Source: Gleimia europaea ACS-120-V-Col10b (GTDB lineage: Bacteria; Actinomycetota; Actinomycetes; Actinomycetales; Actinomycetaceae). From it: DNA of 64,000 nt. Shown here in pieces: positions 27,121 through 35,960 of this stretch. Where the stretch lies: assembly GCF_000411155.1 (NCBI RefSeq), contig NZ_KE150266.1, forward strand, positions 1,426,001 through 1,490,000, in the 5' to 3' direction. Position 1 is the stretch's first letter; each line of letters starts with the position of its first letter. The notes beneath the pieces were generated by a model, which was not told the origin of the DNA, made no database searches, and saw only the letters and a program-made list of their open reading frames with translations. The position numbers and the translations under genes are program-made.

Positions 27121-27701
27121 AGCAGAGCCTGCAAATAGGCTTTGATTTTGTTCTCTACGCCTAGGTGGCGTGCGTACTGCAGAAGCTTTGCAACGTCTCG
27201 GTCGCTTCGGCGCACATATGTCTGCATAGCCGGGGTGACTATTTGGACGTCAAGGATCTGCTGGCCTCGGACAAGGTCGCATAGCGTTCTTTCCAAGTCA
27301 TACGCTTTAACGGTATTTCCGTGCGATGTTATTACCTCGCATAGGCCGAGTTCGAGCACTTCGTCCGCGCATGTACGACAGGTGACGCCTGCATCTCTGG
27401 CAGGGGAGGCATTGTAACTGCGCGGAAATGTCATCGTTAATGAAAATGGAGCGCGGTCAGTCATATTGTGCAGAAAGAGTGCGGTATCGTCAGAGAAAAT
27501 GCCACGTGAGAATCGATGTTGTGTGGCAAGAAACTGGTCTTCCCAAATATCGGGAAGCGCGTAAAGGCCGCGCTCTACCCGTATTAGATCTCGAGTGCTG
27601 ACTGCTTCCGTGAGCTTTCGCCGGGGGATGCCTGCTTTCGTTGCTTGGCTAGAGGTGACATACCCGTTGCATTGTTTTGCTATGTCGAGAACAGTGCTCA
27701 T
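27117..27701 (-). CDS. AbiEi-type antitoxin / transcriptional autorepressor
   Basis: A 194-residue protein. The N-terminal winged HTH reads VTSSQATKAGIPRRKLTEAV and then RDLIRVERGLYALP (about residues 15-50), the standard AbiEi_4/DUF4095-like start. The C-terminal domain contains VKAYDLERTLCDLVR, typical of AbiEi antitoxins. In known AbiE systems the HTH binds inverted repeats in the operon's own promoter, and the C-terminal domain neutralises the toxin indirectly. A perfect inverted repeat lies 22-61 bp upstream. First gene of the two-gene operon; the ribosome site GGAGGGG precedes ATG 27701. Confidence 0.92.
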   Translation of the reverse strand: MSTVLDIAKQCNGYVTSSQATKAGIPRRKLTEAVSTRDLIRVERGLYALPDIWEDQFLATQHRFSRGIFSDDTALFLHNMTDRAPFSLTMTFPRSYNASPARDAGVTCRTCADEVLELGLCEVITSHGNTVKAYDLERTLCDLVRGQQILDVQIVTPAMQTYVRRSDRDVAKLLQYARHLGVENKIKAYLQALL

Positions 27702-27722
27702 TCACTTCCCCTCCTTTGCTGT

Positions 27723-27762
27723 ACTTTGGTGCTTAATAATATTCTAAATTAAGCACCAAAGT
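27723..27762. promoter_or_regulatory. Perfect inverted repeat in the AbiE promoter (autoregulatory operator)
   Basis: Arms ACTTTGGTGCTTAAT (27723-27737) and ATTAAGCACCAAAGT (27748-27762), identical over 15 bp with an AT-only-but-one 10-bp spacer. It occupies the place of the minus-strand promoter of the AbiE operon and begins 11 bp beyond the serine hydrolase stop. Known AbiEi antitoxins repress by binding inverted repeats here. It could also act as a terminator for the upstream gene. Confidence 0.75.
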
Positions 27763-27772
27763 AAACACCGCG

Positions 27773-28588
27773 TCAGACCATTTCGAGGAAGTGGTCGCCC
27801 AGGGCTTGCCAGTTCTTGCGGTGCCACGCGCCAAAGGGCTGCGTTCCGAGGAATGCCATGGAGCGCCCAGATTCTGGGTCTACCCAAAGGAACGAGCCGG
27901 ACTGGCCGAAGTGGCCAAACGTGGAAGCCGAGGCCGCGCGCGGGAACCAGGTGCGCACTTTCGCTCCTTTGATTTCAAAACCTAAACCCCACGTGTTGTC
28001 CGAATATCCGCCGTAACCGGGCGTGACGCCTTTCAAACCCGGGAAAGCAACAGAGGTTGCCTCTCGCGCCAACTCAGGCGATATGAGTGTGGGGTTTTGA
28101 AACTCACGGGCAAGGGCCACGAGGTCGCGGATGGATCCGGCCCCAGCGTATGCTGCGGATCCGTCGATGTGCGTCTCTATCAGACCGAGCGGCTCCAAAA
28201 CGGTTGCCTCAACCCAGTCCTCGAAAGTGAATCCCGTGGCTGCCTCGACCGCCCACGACGCTTCTTCAATACCGCGGTTCGAATAGATCCGCTTTTCCTC
28301 AATATCGGCCTCTAGCACAGGCTCGTTGAATGCGAGGCCGGAGGTGTGGGCAAGCAGGTGGCGTAGCGTCACAACCCGCTGGCCATCGGCAATAGTTACC
28401 TCATCATCGAGGCTGATCATGGCCCGCTGCACGGCAACAAGAACCCCCATTGCGGAAAGTAGCTTGGTGACCGACATGAGGGGGTAAACTAGCATGGAAT
28501 CGCCGTATTCGAGGACGCGGCCAGGCTCCATGAAAGCCATGGAATATTCGAATGGTGGCCGTAGATCTTCCGGTAGTCCGTCAGGCAT
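27773..28588 (-). CDS. Beta-lactamase/class C PBP-like serine hydrolase
   Basis: A 271-residue protein of the beta-lactamase-related (Pfam Beta-lactamase) group. The nucleophile motif SVTK is near residue 39 (PLMSVTKLLSAMG). LRHLLAHTSGLAF is the family's conserved segment, YSNRG supplies the Tyr-x-Asn motif, and HFGQSG the third element. No signal peptide is present, so a cytoplasmic esterase or peptidase is more likely than a true beta-lactamase. ATG 28588 follows AGGAGG. The gene is 9 bp after xthA and probably co-transcribed. Confidence 0.9.
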   Translation of the reverse strand: MPDGLPEDLRPPFEYSMAFMEPGRVLEYGDSMLVYPLMSVTKLLSAMGVLVAVQRAMISLDDEVTIADGQRVVTLRHLLAHTSGLAFNEPVLEADIEEKRIYSNRGIEEASWAVEAATGFTFEDWVEATVLEPLGLIETHIDGSAAYAGAGSIRDLVALAREFQNPTLISPELAREATSVAFPGLKGVTPGYGGYSDNTWGLGFEIKGAKVRTWFPRAASASTFGHFGQSGSFLWVDPESGRSMAFLGTQPFGAWHRKNWQALGDHFLEMV

Positions 28589-28597
28589 TTCGACCTC

Positions 28598-29359
28598 CTA
28601 AAAGTCGATGATGACGGGCACGTGGTCAGAAGCGCCCTTGCCTTTACGCTCGTCGCGGTCAATCTGCGCGCCGGTAACCGCACGGGCGAGGGCCGGGGAG
28701 GCGTAAATGAAATCTATCCGCATGCCCTCATTCTTGGGGAAGCGAAGTTTTTGGTAGTCCCAGTACGTGTAGTTGGTGACTCGCTCGCGCGTGACCTCTT
28801 CCATTCCGAGCTTCGCAAAGTAGTTGAAAGCGTCTCGTTCGGGCTCTGACACGTGGGTTGCGCCCTCAAAAACGGAAATGTCCCACACGTCCTCATCGAA
28901 TGGAGCAACGTTGAAGTCGCCCACAACTGCTAGTTGGCGCCCTTCCATTTGCGTGGCGGCGTGGTCGGCCAGGCCGCGCATGAACTCGAGCTTGTACTGG
29001 TAGTGCGGGTCAGTAAGCGAGCGTCCGTGAGGAATATATGTGCTCCACACGCGCAGAGGGCCGCACGTGGCACCGATTGCGCGCGCCTCAATCTTGTCGC
29101 GGAATGTGGGCTGGCCGGGGAAGCTGGTTTCAACCTCATCTATCCCAACGCGAGAAGCGATTGCCACACCATTCCACTGGTTGTAGCCCACCATTTCCAT
29201 CTCGTAGCCGGTCTCTTTGAACGCGTCCAGAGGGAACTGGTCGGGCTTGCATTTGAGTTCTTGCATTGCAAGCACGTCAATGTCGGCGCGGTTCAAAAAA
29301 TCAATCACGCGCTCGTGGCGCGCGCGGATGGAGTTCACATTCCAAGTGGCTAGTCGCAT
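28598..29359 (-). CDS. xthA: Exodeoxyribonuclease III / AP endonuclease
   Basis: A 253-residue protein of the exonuclease-endonuclease-phosphatase fold. The N-terminus MRLATWNVNSIRARHERV, then AMQELKCKPDQFP (catalytic Glu), AVVGDFNVAPFDEDV (Asp/Asn) and the C-terminal GASDHVPVIIDF (Asp-His pair) are the family's complete active site. It nicks DNA 5' to abasic sites and degrades 3' ends in base-excision repair. It is divergent from the SDR gene. Confidence 0.96.
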   Translation of the reverse strand: MRLATWNVNSIRARHERVIDFLNRADIDVLAMQELKCKPDQFPLDAFKETGYEMEMVGYNQWNGVAIASRVGIDEVETSFPGQPTFRDKIEARAIGATCGPLRVWSTYIPHGRSLTDPHYQYKLEFMRGLADHAATQMEGRQLAVVGDFNVAPFDEDVWDISVFEGATHVSEPERDAFNYFAKLGMEEVTRERVTNYTYWDYQKLRFPKNEGMRIDFIYASPALARAVTGAQIDRDERKGKGASDHVPVIIDF

Positions 29360-29424
29360 GCTTTAACCCTACCTTCCGGTGCGAAATGTGGCATAAGGGA
29401 GGGGGCGCCGCCTAACCTATTTAT

Positions 29425-30186
29425 ATGGGTACTGCTTTGGTTACCGGGGCTTCTTCGGGCCTCGGGGAAGAGTTTTGTTGGCAGCTGGCGGCGGCGCGGC
29501 ACAATCTGGTGCTGGTTGCGCGCCGGGAGGATAAGTTGCGTGAGATCGCGGCGAAGATCGAGGCAGCCTCAGGCGTGCACACCGAGGTTCTCGTGGCGGA
29601 CCTCAGCACCGCGCGGGGGCGCAAGGCGGTTGTGGAGCGGCTCCGCCAAGATGAGCGTCCCGTTGGCCTGCTGGTCAACAATGCCGGTTTTGGTTTGGGC
29701 GTGCCGTTTCGCGAGAACAGTATGACCGCTGAAACGAAGGCGTTGGACGTGATGGTGCGGGCCGTTATGGAGCTTACGCACGCTGCGGTGAATGCCATGT
29801 TTGAGCGCGGCCACGGCGCGGTTCTGAATGTTTCTTCCGTTGCGGCGGACACCGGTATGGGTACGTATTCTGCGCACAAGGCGTGGGTGAAGGCGTTTTC
29901 TGAGGGTGTTGCGGAGGAACTGCGCGGGACGGGCGTGAGTGTCACGGCAGTCATGCCGGGCATGGTGAATACGGCGTTCCATGACAGGGTGCAAACGGTT
30001 CCCGAGGAGGTTCCAAAGATCTCTTGGACCAGCGAGGCCCAGGTGGTGGAGCAGGCTCTTACGGCGGTTCGACGCCGCCAGGTGTTGGTCACCCCTTCGG
30101 TGCGCTACAAGGTAGCGATGTTTGCTACCAAGATGTCGCCACGTTGGGTGGTTCGCGCGGTCACTTCGCGTCTGCCCCACATGTGA
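29425..30186 (+). CDS. Short-chain dehydrogenase/reductase
   Basis: A 253-residue classical SDR. The cofactor motif TGASSGLGEEF is at residues about 7-17, NNAGFG near 85, and the catalytic YSAHK (Tyr-x-x-x-Lys) near 152. The region before the Tyr reads NVSSVAADTGMG. The substrate is unknown. The ATG at 29425 lies directly after TTTATAT with no ribosome site and may be leaderless. The stop overlaps the start of the histidine kinase gene (GTGA). Confidence 0.92.
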   Translation: MGTALVTGASSGLGEEFCWQLAAARHNLVLVARREDKLREIAAKIEAASGVHTEVLVADLSTARGRKAVVERLRQDERPVGLLVNNAGFGLGVPFRENSMTAETKALDVMVRAVMELTHAAVNAMFERGHGAVLNVSSVAADTGMGTYSAHKAWVKAFSEGVAEELRGTGVSVTAVMPGMVNTAFHDRVQTVPEEVPKISWTSEAQVVEQALTAVRRRQVLVTPSVRYKVAMFATKMSPRWVVRAVTSRLPHM

Positions 30187-31373
30187 GTGCTTTGAACTCG
30201 CGGGCTTTAACTGTCGCCGCCTCGCTTCTGCTGGTTGTAACAACCGTTGTAGGCGTAGCGGGAGCATTCACGGGTGGGCACCCGGTTCTGGGCGTCATTT
30301 TAGGCGTCGCATTCATGGGCGCGTACGCGGCGGGAATCATGCTCGGACACCGCGCGCACGCCGGCTCTGACGATTTAGGGCAGGGTGTTTCACACGGGCG
30401 GTACACGATCGTGTGGATGCTGGTGCTCACTCTGATTTGGGTGGGCCTACTTGCCGTGTCAGATACGGCCATTTGGCTTGCGCTCGCGCTAGTAATCATC
30501 CAGGTGGGTGTGCTCGGGCCGGCGTGGGGATCGGCTGTTGCAGGCGTTACTGGCCTTATCGCGGTGGGTTTTTCGATTTCGCATCTGCCGCCAGATCATC
30601 CCGTTGGCGGCGCAATTTTGGGCCCTTTACTAGGGATTGGCATTGCCCTGGTAATCACGTGGGCGGCAGTAACCGTGATAACCGAGGCCGCCTCGCTACG
30701 CAAAGCGCTTCGTGAACTCAGCCAGGCGCGCACTCTCCTAGACCGGGCGGAAGAAGAACGCATTTTGCAGCGCGAACGAGCTCGCATGGCGGGCGAAATC
30801 CACGACACGGTTTCGCAAGATCTGTCCGGGGTGGCAATGCTTTTGCAGGTTGCGCAGACAAGCCGAGATCCGCAGGAGGTTGCCCGGCTCATCAATCAGT
30901 CTTTGCAGGCTACGCAGGCGGCGCTCGCGGATGCCCGGCGAGTAACGAAGGCGCTGGCTCCACGCGAGCTTTCCGCTGGGCGGCTCGAAGTCGCCCTCCG
31001 CAATCTCGCCACCGAACCTGTCCTCCGGGACTTGAACATCACTTTTGACATTGACGAGGGCGTGGCTGCGCTCAGCCTGGGGCAGGAGGCGGCGCTTCTT
31101 CGCGTGGCCAAATCCGCCCTCGTGAACGTGAAAGAACATTCGGGAACCATGGCTGCCGCCGTGCGCCTGAAAGAGGATCCCGATGGTGTGCGGCTTGAGG
31201 TTGAAGATAGTGGCCGCGGCTTTGACGCAGGCATGCCGCAAGAGGGGCGCGGTTTTGGTATTCCCGCTATGCGGGCGCGCATGAGTGAAGTGGGCGGCGC
31301 TCTCGAAATCCGTAGCGAGGCGGGAACACTTGTGCGCGCCACGGTTCCGATAAGTGAGGACGGGGCCGAGTGA
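30183..31373 (+). CDS. NarL-type sensor histidine kinase
   Basis: About 396 residues from GTG 30183, which overlaps the SDR stop; a longer in-frame opening inside the SDR gene is an artefact. Five or six membrane helices (about residues 8-160) lead into a HisKA_3 domain with the phospho-acceptor in ARMAGEIHDTVSQDLSG (His near 207). A GHKL ATPase with DSGRGFDAGMPQEGRGFGIPAMRARM follows. There is no obvious extracytoplasmic sensor loop, which suggests intramembrane sensing. The partner regulator follows with a four-base overlap. Confidence 0.94.
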   Translation: MSALNSRALTVAASLLLVVTTVVGVAGAFTGGHPVLGVILGVAFMGAYAAGIMLGHRAHAGSDDLGQGVSHGRYTIVWMLVLTLIWVGLLAVSDTAIWLALALVIIQVGVLGPAWGSAVAGVTGLIAVGFSISHLPPDHPVGGAILGPLLGIGIALVITWAAVTVITEAASLRKALRELSQARTLLDRAEEERILQRERARMAGEIHDTVSQDLSGVAMLLQVAQTSRDPQEVARLINQSLQATQAALADARRVTKALAPRELSAGRLEVALRNLATEPVLRDLNITFDIDEGVAALSLGQEAALLRVAKSALVNVKEHSGTMAAAVRLKEDPDGVRLEVEDSGRGFDAGMPQEGRGFGIPAMRARMSEVGGALEIRSEAGTLVRATVPISEDGAE

Positions 31374-31984
31374 AGGTCATAATTGTCGATGACCACGCGG
31401 TTGTGCGGATGGGACTACGCGCCGTTTTAGAAAACGCGGGCGGCATGAGCGTGGCTGCTGATTTTGCGCGAGCTGAGGACGCGATCAACTGGTTGCGCGC
31501 CCATCCGGTAGACCTCGTGATTATGGACCTGCGGTTCAAACAAACCGGCGCGATGGACGGCACCAGTGCCGTGCGCGCGATCAAACAGATGGGCGGGCCG
31601 CCCGTCCTGGTGGTCACTACATACGGGTCTGAACCGGAAATCTTGGGCGCTCTAGCTGCGGGGGCAGCCGGCTACGTCCTCAAAGATGCCGACACTGGGG
31701 AACTTCAACGCGCGGTTGTTGCGGCCGCGCACGGCGAACAGTTCCTTGGCTCCGGTGTGGAAGCGCAGATCAAACACCGTGGAATGCCGGAGCTTACGGG
31801 CCGGGAAATGGACGTGCTTCGCCTTGTGGCGCAAGGAAAGACCAATGCGGCCGTGGCAAAGGCCCTGTTTCTTTCTGAGGCCACCGTTAAAACTCACCTG
31901 AACCGCGTGTTTGAAAAGCTGGCTGTTAACTCACGCACCGCAGCCGTGGCAAAAGCAAGGTCTGTGGGTCTGCTAGAGGAGTAA
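31370..31984 (+). CDS. LuxR/NarL-family response regulator
   Basis: A 204-residue protein. The receiver domain begins VKVIIVDDHAVVRMGL, with the phospho-acceptor Asp in LVIMDLRF near residue 53 and the conserved Lys in YVLKDADTGEL. The LuxR HTH is LTGREMDVLRLVAQGKTNAAVAKALFLSEATVKTHLNRVFEKL. It starts with GTG, overlapping the kinase stop. The MFS exporter gene follows 83 bp later and is the obvious candidate target. Confidence 0.95.
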   Translation: MKVIIVDDHAVVRMGLRAVLENAGGMSVAADFARAEDAINWLRAHPVDLVIMDLRFKQTGAMDGTSAVRAIKQMGGPPVLVVTTYGSEPEILGALAAGAAGYVLKDADTGELQRAVVAAAHGEQFLGSGVEAQIKHRGMPELTGREMDVLRLVAQGKTNAAVAKALFLSEATVKTHLNRVFEKLAVNSRTAAVAKARSVGLLEE

Positions 31985-32027
31985 GGCAAATTCATCCTTT
32001 CGGTTGATGTGACCCGCGCTTTGCCTC

Positions 32028-32058
32028 AGCACTATGGAAGTAGAAACTTCGTAGTGTT
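32028..32058. promoter_or_regulatory. Imperfect dyad before the MFS exporter gene
   Basis: CACTATGGAAGT (32030-32041) and ACTTCGTAGTG (32046-32056) pair around AGAA with one mismatch and one bulge, immediately upstream of the GGAGG ribosome site. It could be an operator or a leader hairpin. Confidence 0.4.
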
Positions 32059-32067
32059 GGAGGAAAA

Positions 32068-33699
32068 GTGCAGGACGCACAAACGCTGGAGTTAAGCGGC
32101 AAAACGGAGGTAGCGCAGGCGCCCTCAAAACGCGATTGGGGTGCGCTGGCGGTGCTGGCAGCTTCGCTGGGCGTGATCGTGCTGGACGGCACGATTGTGG
32201 GCGTGGCGCTACCAAAAATAATTGGAGATCTAGAGCTGACGCTTGCAGACGCACAGTGGGTGAATAGTCTTTACGCGGTGATTGTGGGCGCGCTCCTTCT
32301 TGCAAGCGGCTCGGCGTCAGACCGGCTGGGACGGCGCAGGCTACTGGTGATAGGCATGATCATTTTTGTAGCGGGATCTGCAATCGCGGGTGTTGCCGGA
32401 TCGGCCGGTGCGCTCTTGGCGGGTCGCGCGGTGCAGGCAATTGGCGCAGCGGGCATAATGCCGGCAACGCTTTCAACTGTGAACGCCATATTTCGCGGCA
32501 AATATCGCGCGGCCGCGTTCGGCATTTGGGGCGCGGTAATCTCCGGCGCTGCGGCAATCGGCCCCCTGCTGGGCGGCGTGCTAACCGAGTGGGTTTCTTG
32601 GCGGTGGATTTTTTACGTGAATCTCCCCCTAGGCGTGCTACTAGTGCTCCTTGCCCTAAAAGTTGTTCCCCAAACTAGGGGCGAGGCCGGTGGACATTTC
32701 GATGTGTTGGGATTCTTACTTTCCAGCTTGGCGCTCGGCAGTCTCGTGTTTTCCATTATTGAGGGTCCGCACGTGGGGTGGTGGAAACCCACGGCAGGGT
32801 TCAACTTCCTCGGCCTCACGTGGACGGAGGCGTCTGCGATTTCCGTAGTGCCCGTTTCGCTGGCAATCGCGCTGGTCGCTCTGGCGCTGTTCATCTGGTG
32901 GGAACTACGCCTGGCTAAACGTGGTAGCAACCCTTTGTTGGATCTATCAATGTTCGCCATCGGCACGTTCTCGTGGGGAAACCTGACGGCCGCAACGGTC
33001 GCAATCGGCGAGTTCGCCCTCTTGTTCGTACTCCCGCTCTACCTCATCAACGCGTACGGAACCAGTGTGGTTGATGCCGGCCTGATCCTCGCAGCGATGG
33101 CCTTGGGTGCCTTCATATCTGGAGGCCTTGCCCGCCACATCGCGGCCAAGCTCGGCCCTGCGGGCACAGTCATTTTGGGTCTTGGCTTAGAACTCGCAGG
33201 AGTTGCCGCTCTTGCCTATTTTATGGATCCGGCTAAATCTTTGGTGTACCTCGTTGCCCCGCTCCTCGGGTACGGACTTGGCCTGGGTCTTGCTTCTGCA
33301 CAGCTGACCGGCACAATCTTGCGGGACGTCCCCGTCACGCAATCTGGACAAGGATCGGCAACCCAGTCCACCGTGCGCCAAGTAGGTTCGGCTCTTGGCA
33401 CCGCATTTTCGGGCGGGGCGCTCACGGTTGGGCTGAGCAGTTCCCTACCAAGCACACTTGTCTCGCTAGATTTACCGGATGGCCAGCTTAGCGACCTGAT
33501 CCGCGCTACGAAGGCTTCGGCGGGTTCAAACCTGTTGCAAATGCGCGAGCAGATGAGCGGCGATTCTGAGCTTTTGAACCACCTCGTCAATGGTTTTGCG
33601 CAGGCCACCCGTTCTTCCCTGTGGGTGTCCGCAACTTTCCTCGGCGTTGGCCTGTTGGGCTCTATCATGGTCTGGTTCGCGGCCCGAAAGCCAGATTAG
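32068..33699 (+). CDS. MFS drug:H+ antiporter, DHA2 (14-helix) family
   Basis: A 543-residue membrane protein with about 14 hydrophobic segments. The motif-A loop DRLGRRRLLVIG follows TM2, LDGTIVGVALPKI lies in TM1 (motif D1 of DHA2), and GRAVQAIGAAGIMPA is close to the family's motif-B region. This is the EmrB/QacA type of multidrug exporter. Start is GTG at 32068 with GGAGG five bases before. It follows a two-component system on the same strand, which may control it. Confidence 0.94.
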   Translation: MQDAQTLELSGKTEVAQAPSKRDWGALAVLAASLGVIVLDGTIVGVALPKIIGDLELTLADAQWVNSLYAVIVGALLLASGSASDRLGRRRLLVIGMIIFVAGSAIAGVAGSAGALLAGRAVQAIGAAGIMPATLSTVNAIFRGKYRAAAFGIWGAVISGAAAIGPLLGGVLTEWVSWRWIFYVNLPLGVLLVLLALKVVPQTRGEAGGHFDVLGFLLSSLALGSLVFSIIEGPHVGWWKPTAGFNFLGLTWTEASAISVVPVSLAIALVALALFIWWELRLAKRGSNPLLDLSMFAIGTFSWGNLTAATVAIGEFALLFVLPLYLINAYGTSVVDAGLILAAMALGAFISGGLARHIAAKLGPAGTVILGLGLELAGVAALAYFMDPAKSLVYLVAPLLGYGLGLGLASAQLTGTILRDVPVTQSGQGSATQSTVRQVGSALGTAFSGGALTVGLSSSLPSTLVSLDLPDGQLSDLIRATKASAGSNLLQMREQMSGDSELLNHLVNGFAQATRSSLWVSATFLGVGLLGSIMVWFAARKPD

Positions 33700-33741
33700 A
33701 AGGGCCCCGCTCCGCTCCACGCGCGAGAGCTGCGCTTCGGG

Positions 33742-35160
33742 CTAAACGGACTTCTCCGGGCCGGCCTCGTCCGTTAAGGCCGAGGCCGCCGCTTTCGTTC
33801 CGGGGTCATCTTCAACGACATTCCCGGCTTCCGCCCCTTCACAGTGGTTTTCGAGGGCGCTTTCTTCAAGTTCCACGTTGGTGATCTCTTCGAAGTCTAT
33901 TGTTGCCGGATGGTCGTAAGCCAGGCCCTCGTCCTCTAGTTCGTCTACGACTTGGAGCACGGAGCTGGTTTGCAGGTCCGAATTGTCTACCGGCGATTGT
34001 TCAATCGCTTCGGCAAGCTGGTCGGCATGCCCTTGGTGGAAACTCTTGTCTTTACGAAGGAGGCGGCGCAAAAGTTTGCGGATAGCCACGCGCCGTGCAA
34101 TCTCTTGGCGAATGTCCTCACGGCTACGCACCCAGTGCACTACGAGTAGCAGAATCAGAAGCATGCCCGCGTAACCGATTACGGGATACAAGTAGTTCAC
34201 AAACGTTTTGAACCCAACGAACGATACGGCGAAGCCAACCAGCGCCATTGAAATCAGCCAGATGCGGAAGCGTTTTGGGTCGCCCTTGGAGAACCTAGAG
34301 GCGAGGGCATAGTACATGCCTATCGCGGTGTTGAAGATCATGCCGAAAACTACGAATGCCATGACGGTGCCAAACGCGGGATGGATGCTGGTTAGCAACA
34401 TGAGCGTAGGCATATCGGAGTGGCCCACTTTGTCGATTTGCGCAAATAGGGCGGTGGAGGAGATGAGGATCAGCAGGCCGTAGATAATGCCGCCCAGCAT
34501 ACCGCCGCGTCCGGCCACGCGCGGGTCGCGAATCTGGCCTCCCATCACGATTGACATGGACACGGCCATGGCTAGTGATAGTGCCACGTAGTTTGCCGCA
34601 GAAACCCACCAGTTTGGCAGGGTTGACCCGATTTCGGTGGCCATGGCGTCCAGTTGCGTTATCGAGTAGTCCACGTGGGTGTGGGACCAAATTGCCGCGC
34701 CAACGATCAGCACGATGATGAGCGGCGTGATCGCTCCAATAATTGCAGTCACGCGGTCTACGTCCAACATTCCAACCAGGATGACGAGGACGGTGATGAT
34801 GACTGATCCTACCCAGACGGGTAGTCCGAATTGTTGGTTGAGGCTGGTACCTCCTCCGGCGATCATCACAAATCCCATGCTGAATAGCGTGAGTGTTATG
34901 AGGATGTCAAAGATGCGGGATGTGATGGGCGGGGAAACTTCTGTGAGCACGCGGTTGTGGTCGCTGGCCAGAAAGAAGGAGCCGAGTTGGAGGATCACAT
35001 ATCCGGCTAATGCGAGGATTATGAGCGCGAGGGCAACGCCCCATATTCCTTGGGTGCCAAATCCTACGAAGTATTGGATGAGTTCTTTCCCTGATGCGAA
35101 TCCCGCGCCTACGACTAGACCAACGAAGGCCATAGCAACGGTTATTATTTGCCGGTTCAT
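33742..35160 (-). CDS. YkvI-like membrane permease with a long acidic cytoplasmic tail
   Basis: About 472 residues from ATG 35160. Ten or more membrane helices begin ITVAMAFVGLVVGAGFASGKELIQYF, which is the start pattern of the YkvI group within the APC/SLC5-like permeases. Their substrate is not established. After the last helix (LLILLLVVHWVRS) comes a basic stretch and then about 100 acidic, probably disordered residues (EELEDEG..., FEEITNVELEES), a feature not usual in the family. An in-frame start at 35271 would add 37 hydrophilic residues but crowds the pyrE promoter. Neither start has a strong ribosome site. Confidence 0.85.
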   Translation of the reverse strand: MNRQIITVAMAFVGLVVGAGFASGKELIQYFVGFGTQGIWGVALALIILALAGYVILQLGSFFLASDHNRVLTEVSPPITSRIFDILITLTLFSMGFVMIAGGGTSLNQQFGLPVWVGSVIITVLVILVGMLDVDRVTAIIGAITPLIIVLIVGAAIWSHTHVDYSITQLDAMATEIGSTLPNWWVSAANYVALSLAMAVSMSIVMGGQIRDPRVAGRGGMLGGIIYGLLILISSTALFAQIDKVGHSDMPTLMLLTSIHPAFGTVMAFVVFGMIFNTAIGMYYALASRFSKGDPKRFRIWLISMALVGFAVSFVGFKTFVNYLYPVIGYAGMLLILLLVVHWVRSREDIRQEIARRVAIRKLLRRLLRKDKSFHQGHADQLAEAIEQSPVDNSDLQTSSVLQVVDELEDEGLAYDHPATIDFEEITNVELEESALENHCEGAEAGNVVEDDPGTKAAASALTDEAGPEKSV

Positions 35161-35329
35161 GTTATTGCCAGCTGTGTAGATATGGCGGCTGGTACGCCTC
35201 AGTGGTTTTACTTTATCGAGTTTTTCGGGTTTGGGGTTTTCGTTGCTAATGTGACGAAACTGGCGGAGCATGATTTGTGACGGTGATTTGATTGTCGAGG
35301 CGGCGCTGGCTTTCGCTTACGATAGGGGT

Positions 35330-35896
35330 ATGACTAACGATCCGCGCAAGGCCCGCCTGGCCGAACTTGTTAAAGAGCTTGCTGTTATCCACCAGAAGGT
35401 GACTTTGGCTTCGGGTAAGGAGTCTGACTTTTACGTTGATATGCGCAGGGCAACGTTGCATCACGAGGCGGCGCCTCTGGTGGGGCACGTGATGCTCGAC
35501 ATGCTTGAGGATAATGGTTTCGCGCCGGATGATTTTGATGCCGTGGGTGGTCTCACGATGGGCGCGGATCCGGTTGCGACAGCGATTTTACATGCGGCAG
35601 CTTCACGCGGCCTGGCTGTTGATGCGTTCGTGGTGCGCAAGGAGGCCAAGGACCATGGCATGAAGCGTCAGGTTGAGGGGCCTTCCGTTGAGGGCAAGCG
35701 CGTGATCGTGTTGGAGGATACCTCTACTACGGGTGGCTCTCCGATGCAGGCGGCTCGCGCGCTTGAGGCCGGCGGCGCACAGGTTTTAGCTGTTGCGGTA
35801 ATCGTTGACCGCGACACGGGTGCTCGCGAGGTCATCGAGGGTGCAGGTTATAAGTATTTGAACGCGTTGGGGTTGGAAGACCTCGGCCTCGCCTGA
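35330..35896 (+). CDS. pyrE: Orotate phosphoribosyltransferase
   Basis: About 188 residues from ATG 35330. The PRPP-binding motif VIVLEDTSTTGGSPMQA and the segments VTLASGKESDFYVDMRRATL and RKEAKDHGMKRQVEG identify OPRT, the step from orotate to OMP in pyrimidine synthesis. An in-frame start at 35270 lies in the divergent intergenic region and is less likely. The gene is followed by an unusual set of GTGTACAA palindromes. Confidence 0.95.
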   Translation: MTNDPRKARLAELVKELAVIHQKVTLASGKESDFYVDMRRATLHHEAAPLVGHVMLDMLEDNGFAPDDFDAVGGLTMGADPVATAILHAAASRGLAVDAFVVRKEAKDHGMKRQVEGPSVEGKRVIVLEDTSTTGGSPMQAARALEAGGAQVLAVAVIVDRDTGAREVIEGAGYKYLNALGLEDLGLA

Positions 35897-35922
35897 GTTT
35901 AAGCACTTTTGATATCGCCAAA

Positions 35923-35957
35923 ATCGGGACGTGTACAAGTTTTGTACACGTCCCGAT
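35923..35957. repeat. Perfect palindrome with GTGTACAA cores after pyrE (hairpin 1)
   Basis: 16-bp perfect arms ATCGGGACGTGTACAA (35923-35938) and TTGTACACGTCCCGAT (35942-35957) with a 3-nt loop, 27 bp after the pyrE stop. It is strong enough to be a bidirectional terminator between convergent genes, but there is no T run on the pyrE side. Confidence 0.75.
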
Positions 35958-35960
35958 AAC

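Noticed and set aside
24187-27772. Insertion sequence or prophage carrying the accessory genes
   Set aside because: No transposase, integrase, phage gene or terminal inverted repeats are visible. Only the clpB partial repeat marks the insertion.
27773-28588. True antibiotic-resistance beta-lactamase
   Set aside because: The SxxK and YxN motifs fit the broad serine-hydrolase family, but there is no export signal and the gene is paired with xthA.
30024-30182. Longer N-terminus for the histidine kinase
   Set aside because: The extension lies inside the SDR coding region. GTG 30183 overlaps the SDR stop in the usual GTGA form and gives a proper first membrane helix.
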